Shown here piece after piece: positions 1-7,400 of a stretch of DNA of 64,000 nt. The stretch comes from Nansenia antarctica (lineage: Eukaryota > Chordata > Actinopteri > Argentiniformes > Microstomatidae): assembly GCA_963989245.1 (NCBI GenBank), contig OZ022346.1, forward strand, positions 6,436,426-6,500,425, read 5' to 3'. Made by a program: the position numbers and the translations under genes. Every line of letters starts with the position of its first letter. Position 1 is the first letter of the stretch. Below the pieces are notes generated by a model, which worked only from the letters and a program-made list of their open reading frames with translations, was not told the DNA's origin and made no database searches.

Positions 1-130
1 CGTTCCACATATTTGATCTGTTCCACCATCAGCACGCCTGATTCAACTAATCAAGTACACACCATAATTGCTTTGCACTTGATTAGTTGAATCAGGTGAG
101 CTGGTGGTGGAACAGATTATGTGGAGCGGC
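1..130. mobile_element. Fold-back MITE-like element, probably hAT-type, cut by window edge
   Basis: A perfect 20-bp inverted repeat (37-56 against 77-96) encloses a 20-bp loop, and the outer parts (about 1-27 against 104-130) are also imperfectly complementary, so the whole segment can fold back. The flank at 149-171 carries a TTTGAGAACCACTGG-type motif like ends seen in vertebrate hAT-derived repeats, which is only a hint at the superfamily. No coding capacity. The left end may lie outside the window. Confidence 0.55.
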
Positions 131-235
131 TGGTGGTCCCCGAGGAGAGGTTTGAGAACCACTGGTCTAGGACCTGTGCCTAGTTTTAAGCCCAGCTTTA
201 TAAGCCTGAGTCCACCCCTCTACATTTTGTGTTTA

Positions 236-375
236 TTTAAAATTGCACAAAAAAGTCAAACCACACACAATACCCCTTATTGACAAAGTGAAAACACATT
301 TTTAGAAATGTTTGCACATTTATTAATACCTCATGTGCATAAGTATTCAGACCATTTGTATGGAGGACCAAGTCT
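236..375. mobile_element. Tc1/mariner-like transposon fragment
   Basis: An AT-rich non-coding segment with the phrases GACAAAGTGAAAACA, TTTTTAGAAATGTTTGCA and CATAAGTATTCAGACC. I recognise these as characteristic of degenerate Tc1-like transposon ends widespread in salmonid and other teleost genomes. Only part of one end is present; there is no transposase reading frame. Family assignment is from recall of the repeat, not a search. Confidence 0.6.
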
Positions 376-554
376 GTCAAAATTAACAATAAATATATAG
401 ATACATAAATGAATGTATGAACAAATACACCCCCTCTGTCCACCTGCACTTGTTTTTATGCCCCCATACGCTCATGTCTGCTCATTCTCTGCTTTTAAGC
501 TTTTCTGTGTTAATGTTAATACTGTTTTCTAATGTTTGTTGGCCTGTTTCGTAA

Positions 555-900
555 GTGCTTATTGCTGTTGTTGTACGTATTTGGTGGCTGTGTCTCAGTG
601 GTTATTGTTGTACCGTATTTATGTTTGCTTGACTGTGTCTCAGTGTGTATCGTTGTATTGGTTTGTTTACTGGCTGTCTTGGTGTCCATGTTGTATCGCT
701 GTGTTGATTGGTTGTGTCCCAGCGCTTATTGTTGTATTATTGTCTTTCCTGACTGTGTATCAGTGCTTACTGCTGTATTGTTGTGTTTGCTTGGCTGTGT
801 CCCAGTGCGTTTTGTTGTATTGTATTGTCTTGTGTTGCCTGTCTGCTTTTTGTGCTTACTGTTGTATTCCATTATTGATGTCTGTTAGTGCTTTTGTTGT
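555..900. repeat. Degenerate T/G-rich tandem repeat
   Basis: Loosely repeated phrases of the type TGACTGTGTCTCAGTG and TTGTTGTATTGTT recur every 50-60 bp with many substitutions. The long plus-strand open frames here (Cys/Val/Leu-rich) follow from the repeat composition and are not credible genes. Confidence 0.6.
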
Positions 901-904
901 ATTG

Positions 905-1534
905 TTTCAGAATCAGAAGACTTTTATTGCCATGACATGTAAACATGTTAGGAATTTGGTTTGGTACCATGGAGCACGGTTTACAGCTGGACAGGTGCAA
1001 GACAGGACAAGACAGTGCAAACCAACATCAAAGTGCAAGAGTCATAATTAATATAAATATAAAGTGCAGAGATCAAGTGTTCAAGTGTTCATATCCAGAC
1101 AGTCCAAAGCCCTCTGGGTGGGGGTGGAGGGAGGGTAGATAGATAGGGGTCAGGTCAGGGGGGTGGGGGGGGGCAGCGGCATTTAGGAGCCGGATGGCTG
1201 TGGGGAAAAAGCTGTTTGTATGTCGGGCCTTCACAGTATTTAGGGACCGCACCCTCCTGCCTGAGGGGAGCGGGGCGAAGAGACCGTGTCCTGGGTGTGC
1301 GGGGTCAGCCATGATCTTCCTGGCCCTCCCCAAAGCCCTACTTTTAAACAGGGCCTCAAGGGGGGGCAAAGGGCAGCCAATCACCCTCTCCGCAGAGCGT
1401 ATCACCCGCTGCAGCTTGGCCTTGTCCTTGGCCGCTGCAGCGGGGAACCAGATGATGATGGCGGAGGTGACGATGGACTCAATGATGGCCGTGTAGAAGT
1501 TCATCAGCGTGGTCTGCATTTGTGTTACATGCAT
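905..1534 (-). pseudogene. 3' remnant of a teleost non-LTR retrotransposon (end of reverse transcriptase ORF plus 3' tail)
   Basis: On the minus strand an open frame (1534 to 1073) reads FYTAIIESIVTSAIIIWF, KLQRVIRSAERVIG, ARKIMADPAHPGH and LPSGRRVRS. This pattern is typical of the extreme C-terminal region of ORF2 in fish Jockey-superfamily/L2-like LINEs. The catalytic reverse transcriptase domain and endonuclease are absent, so this is a dead 5'-truncated copy. The plus-strand motif CAGAATCAGAAGACTTTTATTGCC at 909-932 fits the 3' end of such elements. The exact clade (L2, Rex1 or related) is not decided. Confidence 0.65.
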
Positions 1535-1638
1535 GTGTTTAATGCTTATTGTGCTTTGTTTTTAACATGTTTTATCTTTCAGCCCCCCTCCCCTTTCCCC
1601 TTATTGCAGGCCGGCATTGTAAATAAGAATTTTGTTCT

Positions 1639-1923
1639 TAATAATACCAATTGGTATTGTATTTGATATCGTTGGAAAGCCTGATTAGTCACCTTTACAA
1701 CGAGGTACAACGTGTAAGGATCATGCATTCGTGGAACGAGCAACATAGCTAAACGTGTGGGTAGTGGCCCAAACATTTGCCAAAATCCCCTGCAATTATA
1801 TTCTTCTGTTGGTATTCACTCACATTTAGCTGTGTTACTCGTTCCACGAGAATGTACCTCGTTGTAAAGGTGACTAATCAGGCTTTCCAACGATATAAAA
1901 TACAATACCAATTGGTATTATTA
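1639..1923. mobile_element. MITE with about 70-bp terminal inverted repeats
   Basis: The left end (TAATAATACCAATTGG...) is repeated as its reverse complement at the right end, with about 70 matching bases and one obvious mismatch. The arms include GCCTGATTAGTCACC and its complement. The central ~140 bp is unique and non-coding. TA dinucleotides at both outer edges suggest a Tc1/mariner-type TA target duplication, but this cannot be separated from the repeat end itself. Confidence 0.65.
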
Positions 1924-2050
1924 AAGGGGAGGAATAATCGTCTGAAATAACGTTTCCAAACTTTTTAAAAGGAGTTTACTTCAGCAGCTTCATCACCGCG
2001 TACTTCCTGCATTGCTTGTACGAGGTGGAGCTCTCATGTGATCTGCGTTC

Positions 2051-2428
2051 ATAGACCTTCCAACGCCAGATAAGATCATAGACCTCCCAACGCCTGATAA
2101 GATCATAGACCTTCCAACGCCAGATAAGATCATAGACCTTCCAACGGCAGATAAGATCATAGACCTTCCAACAGCAGATAAGATCATAGACCTTCCAACG
2201 GCAGATAAGATCATAGACCTTCCAACGCCAGATAAGATCATAGACCTTCCAACGCAAGATAAGATCATAGACCTTCCAACGCCAGATAAGATCATAGACC
2301 TTCCAACGCCAGATAAGATCATAGACCTTCCGAAGCCAGATAAGATCATAGACCTCCCAACGCCAGATAAGATCATAGACCTTCCGAAGCCAGATAAGAT
2401 CATAGACCTCCCAACGCCAGATAAGATC
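2051..2428. repeat. 27-bp minisatellite, 14 copies
   Basis: Exactly 378 bp containing fourteen head-to-tail copies of a 27-bp unit beginning ATAGACCTTCCAACGCCAG. Copies differ at a few positions (CTTCC/CTCCC, CGCC/CGGC/CAGC, CAACG/GAAGC). Because 27 is divisible by three, it produces open nonapeptide-repeat frames on the minus strand; these are by-products. Confidence 0.9.
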
Positions 2429-2601
2429 GCACCTCAGGTTCTAGGCTGAAACTCAGCGCAGTTAGTGAATGGTTCTGGTACCCTGTTACTCGCATTAAAC
2501 AGGTTTTATCTGTGCTACCGGTTGGTTTAACTGTAGCTTCTAAATGGCACAAACGTTATCGATAAATTGCTGGGCTGAACATCACCGGGGAGAAACAGGA
2601 C

Positions 2602-2992
2602 GCGTCCTAACGATTCCCACCGTAGTTGGGGTAGACCACGCCCACACCACGCCCACGCCACGCCAACTTCTGGAATATGTAGGGGTGTTCTCTGTATCTT
2701 GTTCTTCCGCCCCGCAGGTCGTTCCGCAACCCCATTGGATTTTAGCTTGTGACGTAACATGGGGTGCACGATTAGATATAGGTTACCCATCTCTGTATGC
2801 AACTCGGCGGCGCTGAGTGTGCCGCGGGCCAACGGTCAATGTTCGCCGCGGGCACGGCCGCAAGCGGCCGGGCGCGGCTCTCATTGCCCTGTGGGCCCTG
2901 GAACGCGCGCCTATTCACAAAAAAAACACCCCCCTACATATTCCAGAAGTTGGCGTGGTCTACCCCAACTACGGTGGGAATAGTTAGGACGC
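2602..2992. mobile_element. Inverted-repeat (fold-back) element
   Basis: The segment beginning GCGTCCTAAC at 2602 and ending near 2690 recurs in reverse complement at about 2923-2992. The shared blocks include CCCACCGTAGTTGGGGTAG and CCAACTTCTGGAATATGTAG. The left arm has an extra CACGCC-rich expansion. The ~230-bp centre is GC-rich and non-coding. No transposase; family unknown. Confidence 0.6.
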
Positions 2993-3066
2993 AAACAGCA
3001 CAGGTCAGAGATGTCTGGTCAAAGTGTAATATAACCGCTAGAGGGCGACAGAGGTCTTTCTATCGG

Positions 3067-3103
3067 CTGCTGTGTGTGTGTGTGTGTGTGCGTGTGTCTG
3101 TGT
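3067..3103. repeat. (TG)n microsatellite
   Basis: An interrupted run of TG dinucleotides with CG and CTG interruptions. Confidence 0.85.
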
Positions 3104-3173
3104 CATTCATATTCAGGCGAAAAGCTAAGCGTCAATATCCAAAACATGGCCCATAATAATCACATTACGTTTT
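3104..3173. other. Unique left flank of the tandem array
   Basis: About 70 bp between the microsatellite and the array that is not repeated elsewhere in the window. It ends ...CGTTTT immediately before the ACT shared with the array junctions. It is presumably the original sequence upstream of the U2 gene promoter. No feature recognised. Confidence 0.6.
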
Positions 3174-3176
3174 ACT

Positions 3177-3478
3177 ACATGTAACCGGTTGGTCATTATT
3201 TCCAGTTTGCGGTAAATGTGATTTTGATGAGCAAATGCCTTCTTCCGCTACGATTGGAGACGGGTTACCACGTGACCGTGGGACGTATTGAATTTCCCAG
3301 TTTGGAACAGTCATAAGTAGCATTTCTGGGATGTTTTGTACATTAGCAGTACATTAACAATGTTAAGTTAAATATGTTGTATTATTTGGTGGAACGCATA
3401 TAGAAACTATTGTGGTTAAACCGTGACTTGTATTGACGTGCCAGAGAATGACTCCCCTCCCTCGGACCCATTATGGGT
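3177..3478 (+). promoter_or_regulatory. U2 snRNA gene promoter region (DSE-like and PSE-like elements)
   Basis: About 300 bp directly upstream of U2 nt 1. At -61 to -37 (3418-3442) lies AACCGTGACTTGTATTGACG, which fits the vertebrate proximal sequence element (bound by SNAPc) in spacing and in its CCGTGAC core. At about -250 (3229-3236) GAGCAAAT matches six of eight bases of the octamer typical of the distal element. A reverse CCAAT box, a CACGTG E-box (3269-3274) and an AATTTCCCAG motif (3291-3300, weakly ZNF143-like) lie between. There is no TATA box at -25, as expected for a Pol II snRNA promoter. It is repeated in all 37 units with almost no change. Confidence 0.65.
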
Positions 3479-3520
3479 ATCGCTTCTCGGCCTTTTGGCC
3501 AAGATTAAGTGTAGTGTCTG
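3479..3520 (+). pseudogene. rnu2: U2 snRNA 5' fragment, nt 1-42, truncated
   Basis: Starts ATCGCTTCTCGGCCTTTTGG, identical to vertebrate U2 nt 1-20, and follows U2 to nt 42 (TCTG). Three differences from the canonical sequence as I recall it: T22 to C, C28 to T and A38 to G. The last lies in the GUAGUA branch-site recognition element (nt 33-38). After nt 42 the sequence is no longer U2, so stem-loop II, the Sm site and stem-loops III/IV are all missing and no functional U2 can be made. The same three substitutions occur in the units I compared; unit 34 also has G4 to A (47182). The last unit is exceptional: it has T at nt 22 next to the retrotransposon junction. Confidence 0.92.
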
Positions 3521-3556
3521 GTTCCTACAAATGCAGAGCTTTGGGATGTTTTCTGG
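3521..3556 (+). pseudogene. eif2a: Short EIF2A-like exon fragment joined to U2 nt 42
   Basis: Read in frame from GTT, the twelve codons give VPTNAELWDVFW. This closely resembles the VPSNAELWQVSW stretch I remember from vertebrate EIF2A (the WD-repeat initiation factor 2A). After the final Trp the similarity stops without an obvious splice donor, so a deletion or rearrangement is likely. A second EIF2A-like exon lies downstream in the same unit, same strand and correct order, which strengthens the match. It is a fragment with no start codon and no function expected. Moderate certainty because the match is short. Confidence 0.6.
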
Positions 3557-3820
3557 CTGTTATATCCTGAGGACTATGAACCTCACCTGTATAACATGTA
3601 TGACTCAGACAACGGTGGTAACTTGAGTATTTATTGTTCTCTACTGTGGAGCCCCACGTTAGATCAAACATACAGAACAACATGGCCTCTTAAATACCCA
3701 GGATGCATAGCGTATACCCAGGATGCATAGCGTTAACAAAACCATAGCAACAGTGAATACATCACACTGGCAACCATTCACAAATGGGACATTCCCTTAG
3801 AGGCCAGTCAAGTACCAGAC
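3557..3820. other. Unrecognised unit segment
   Basis: About 260 bp with no recognised gene or repeat family. An open frame continues from the EIF2A-like fragment through LLYPEDYEPHLYN to a stop near 3730, but I find no family resemblance. It contains CTGTTATATCC (3557-3567), which resembles the U2 target CTGTTCTTATC and was used by a retrotransposon in the last unit. An AP-1-like ATGACTCAG is also present. Confidence 0.5.
3696..3733. repeat. 20-bp direct duplication (contracted in some units)
   Basis: TACCCAGGATGCATAGCG occurs twice in succession with a 20-bp period. Units 31, 33 and 36 have only one copy, giving 1272-bp units. The two-copy state is present in the first and last units, so loss appears derived. 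Confidence 0.85.
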
Positions 3821-4040
3821 AGCACCCAGTGAACTGGGTAGCACAGAGTCCATGGCTTCCCAGTTGCATTTGTAGGAACCAGCTACTACACTTGACCAAG
3901 CCTGCCCAGTTCGCGGAGCACCCAGTGAACTGGGTAGGTTCGTCCAAGCCTGCCCAGTTCGCGGGCCACCTGCCCTGAGCACCCAGTGAACTGGGTAGGT
4001 TCGACCAAGCCTGCCCAGTTCGCGGGTCACCTGCCCTGCA
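3819..4040. repeat. GC-rich subrepeats with a palindromic core
   Basis: The block CCAAGCCTGCCCAGTTCGCGG followed by GCACCCAGTGAACTGGGTAGG is present in three imperfect copies (about 47-62 bp each, 3894-4040). An isolated CACCCAGTGAACTGGGTAG also occurs at about 3821-3840, before the inverted U2 piece. CCCAGT-GA-ACTGGG is a perfect 6-bp-arm palindrome. Open frames on both strands come from this repetition. Confidence 0.8.
3865..3897 (-). pseudogene. Inverted partial copy of the U2/EIF2A junction
   Basis: The reverse complement reads GGTCAAGTGTAGTAGCTG then GTTCCTACAAATGCA. This matches U2 nt 25-42 with two mismatches, followed by the first 15 bases of the EIF2A-like fragment exactly. It can pair with 3507-3535 to form a stem of about 28 bp with two mismatches. 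It keeps the canonical U2 bases at nt 28 (C) and nt 38 (A), which are mutated in the upright copy. Confidence 0.75.
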
Positions 4041-4071
4041 TGAAGAGGGCACAGAACATGAGATCTGGCAT

Positions 4072-4300
4072 TAAATTAATTTTTAATTAAATTAATTAAT
4101 CTTGCCATTTAGCAGACGCTTTTATCCAAAGCGATTTACAATTACGAATTACAGGGACATTCCCCCTGGAGTAATTGAGGGCTAAGTGCCTTACCCAAGG
4201 GCACACTAGTAGTGGTGTGGTTTCAGGCGGGATTTGAACTCACAACCTTCCGATCCCAAGTCCAACTCACTATCCACTGACTAGACCACCACTACCCCAC
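4072..4300 (-). mobile_element. tRNA-derived teleost SINE
   Basis: On the minus strand the head has a tRNA-like A box (TGGTCTAGTCAGTGG; 4279-4293 region) and B box (GTTCAAATCCC; 4229-4239). A central block follows (CTTGGGTAAGGCACTTAGCC), then the tail AAATCGCTTTGGATAAAAGC, GTCTGCTAAATGG. That tail is extremely common in fish repeats and matches LINE-derived SINE tails. An AT-rich run (TTAATTAAATTAATTAAT) closes it. V-SINE-like is my best guess at family. It lies just before the splice-acceptor-like TTACAG of the EIF2A-like exon, so it probably sat in an EIF2A intron. Present in every unit. Confidence 0.75.
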
Positions 4301-4307
4301 ATTACAG

Positions 4308-4468
4308 GTGACAAGCAGCTGTCAAAGTCCGCTTTGAAGAAACAGAAGAAGCGAGAGGCAAAAAAAGCAGCAAAAGAGGTAACCATGGCAGATGCCCCTG
4401 AGGCCCAGTCAGACACCTCCTCTGCCAGTAGTGCCCAAGCAGGGCCTACCTGTGGTGACCCGGAGACT
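4308..4468 (+). pseudogene. eif2a: EIF2A-like exon, truncated at the unit junction
   Basis: Follows an acceptor-like CATTACAG. In frame from 4310 it reads DKQLSKSALKKQKKREAKKA, then AKEV..., a Ser/Ala-rich linker and GDPET. This parallels the DKPLSKTALKNQRKHEAKKA...GDPEI segment I recall from the C-terminal third of vertebrate EIF2A. At ACT (4466-4468) it is cut and runs into the next unit's U2 upstream DNA, reaching a stop about 13 codons later. Units 3-6, 18-20 and 25-28 carry AAG to GAG here; units 19 and 26 also have a 1-bp net deletion (GAGAGG to GATGG) that breaks the frame. Confidence 0.7.
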
Positions 4469-7400
4469 ACATGTAACCGGTTGGTCATTATTTCCAGTTT
4501 GCGGTAAATGTGATTTTGATGAGCAAATGCCTTCTTCCGCTACGATTGGAGACGGGTTACCACGTGACCGTGGGACGTATTGAATTTCCCAGTTTGGAAC
4601 AGTCATAAGTAGCATTTCTGGGATGTTTTGTACATTAGCAGTACATTAACAATGTTAAGTTAAATATGTTGTATTATTTGGTGGAACGCATATAGAAACT
4701 ATTGTGGTTAAACCGTGACTTGTATTGACGTGCCAGAGAATGACTCCCCTCCCTCGGACCCATTATGGGTATCGCTTCTCGGCCTTTTGGCCAAGATTAA
4801 GTGTAGTGTCTGGTTCCTACAAATGCAGAGCTTTGGGATGTTTTCTGGCTGTTATATCCTGAGGACTATGAACCTCACCTGTATAACATGTATGACTCAG
4901 ACAACGGTGGTAACTTGAGTATTTATTGTTCTCTACTGTGGAGCCCCACGTTAGATCAAACATACAGAACAACATGGCCTCTTAAATACCCAGGATGCAT
5001 AGCGTATACCCAGGATGCATAGCGTTAACAAAACCATAGCAACAGTGAATACATCACACTGGCAACCATTCACAAATGGGACATTCCCTTAGAGGCCAGT
5101 CAAGTACCAGACAGCACCCAGTGAACTGGGTAGCACAGAGTCCATGGCTTCCCAGTTGCATTTGTAGGAACCAGCTACTACACTTGACCAAGCCTGCCCA
5201 GTTCGCGGAGCACCCAGTGAACTGGGTAGGTTCGTCCAAGCCTGCCCAGTTCGCGGGCCACCTGCCCTGAGCACCCAGTGAACTGGGTAGGTTCGACCAA
5301 GCCTGCCCAGTTCGCGGGTCACCTGCCCTGCATGAAGAGGGCACAGAACATGAGATCTGGCATTAAATTAATTTTTAATTAAATTAATTAATCTTGCCAT
5401 TTAGCAGACGCTTTTATCCAAAGCGATTTACAATTACGAATTACAGGGACATTCCCCCTGGAGTAATTGAGGGCTAAGTGCCTTACCCAAGGGCACACTA
5501 GTAGTGGTGTGGTTTCAGGCGGGATTTGAACTCACAACCTTCCGATCCCAAGTCCAACTCACTATCCACTGACTAGACCACCACTACCCCACATTACAGG
5601 TGACAAGCAGCTGTCAAAGTCCGCTTTGAAGAAACAGAAGAAGCGAGAGGCAAAAAAAGCAGCAAAAGAGGTAACCATGGCAGATGCCCCTGAGGCCCAG
5701 TCAGACACCTCCTCTGCCAGTAGTGCCCAAGCAGGGCCTACCTGTGGTGACCCGGAGACTACATGTAACCGGTTGGTCATTATTTCCAGTTTGCGGTAAA
5801 TGTGATTTTGATGAGCAAATGCCTTCTTCCGCTACGATTGGAGACGGGTTACCACGTGACCGTGGGACGTATTGAATTTCCCAGTTTGGAACAGTCATAA
5901 GTAGCATTTCTGGGATGTTTTGTACATTAGCAGTACATTAACAATGTTAAGTTAAATATGTTGTATTATTTGGTGGAACGCATATAGAAACTATTGTGGT
6001 TAAACCGTGACTTGTATTGACGTGCCAGAGAATGACTCCCCTCCCTCGGACCCATTATGGGTATCGCTTCTCGGCCTTTTGGCCAAGATTAAGTGTAGTG
6101 TCTGGTTCCTACAAATGCAGAGCTTTGGGATGTTTTCTGGCTGTTATATCCTGAGGACTATGAACCTCACCTGTATAACATGTATGACTCAGACAACGGT
6201 GGTAACTTGAGTATTTATTGTTCTCTACTGTGGAGCCCCACGTTAGATCAAACATACAGAACAACATGGCCTCTTAAATACCCAGGATGCATAGCGTATA
6301 CCCAGGATGCATAGCGTTAACAAAACCATAGCAACAGTGAATACATCACACTGGCAACCATTCACAAATGGGACATTCCCTTAGAGGCCAGTCAAGTACC
6401 AGACAGCACCCAGTGAACTGGGTAGCACAGAGTCCATGGCTTCCCAGTTGCATTTGTAGGAACCAGCTACTACACTTGACCAAGCCTGCCCAGTTCGCGG
6501 AGCACCCAGTGAACTGGGTAGGTTCGTCCAAGCCTGCCCAGTTCGCGGGCCACCTGCCCTGAGCACCCAGTGAACTGGGTAGGTTCGACCAAGCCTGCCC
6601 AGTTCGCGGGTCACCTGCCCTGCATGAAGAGGGCACAGAACATGAGATCTGGCATTAAATTAATTTTTAATTAAATTAATTAATCTTGCCATTTAGCAGA
6701 CGCTTTTATCCAAAGCGATTTACAATTACGAATTACAGGGACATTCCCCCTGGAGTAATTGAGGGCTAAGTGCCTTACCCAAGGGCACACTAGTAGTGGT
6801 GTGGTTTCAGGCGGGATTTGAACTCACAACCTTCCGATCCCAAGTCCAACTCACTATCCACTGACTAGACCACCACTACCCCACATTACAGGTGACAAGC
6901 AGCTGTCAAAGTCCGCTTTGAAGAAACAGAAGGAGCGAGAGGCAAAAAAAGCAGCAAAAGAGGTAACCATGGCAGATGCCCCTGAGGCCCAGTCAGACAC
7001 CTCCTCTGCCAGTAGTGCCCAAGCAGGGCCTACCTGTGGTGACCCGGAGACTACATGTAACCGGTTGGTCATTATTTCCAGTTTGCGGTAAATGTGATTT
7101 TGATGAGCAAATGCCTTCTTCCGCTACGATTGGAGACGGGTTACCACGTGACCGTGGGACGTATTGAATTTCCCAGTTTGGAACAGTCATAAGTAGCATT
7201 TCTGGGATGTTTTGTACATTAGCAGTACATTAACAATGTTAAGTTAAATATGTTGTATTATTTGGTGGAACGCATATAGAAACTATTGTGGTTAAACCGT
7301 GACTTGTATTGACGTGCCAGAGAATGACTCCCCTCCCTCGGACCCATTATGGGTATCGCTTCTCGGCCTTTTGGCCAAGATTAAGTGTAGTGTCTGGTTC

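Larger units (their letters stand above)
3174..4465 (+). repeat. Array unit 1 (type copy)
   Basis: First complete unit. Its left edge at ACT (3174-3176) adjoins unique DNA, while the ACT at 4466-4468 is both the end of the EIF2A-like exon and the start of the next unit's U2 upstream region. Sub-features are listed separately below for this copy. Confidence 0.9.

Noticed and set aside
532..1051. Cys/Val/Leu-rich frames resembling membrane proteins
   Set aside because: They derive from a degenerate T/G-rich tandem repeat; two frames overlap with similar low-complexity content.
2051..2428. Possible CRISPR array
   Set aside because: The 27-bp copies are directly adjacent with no spacers, and the context is vertebrate; it is a minisatellite.
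3479..3520. Functional U2 snRNA gene
   Set aside because: Only nt 1-42 of about 190 are present; the Sm site and later stem-loops are missing in every unit.
4072..4300. Functional tRNA gene on the minus strand
   Set aside because: A- and B-box-like sequences are present, but there is no complete cloverleaf and the head continues into a SINE core and LINE-type tail.
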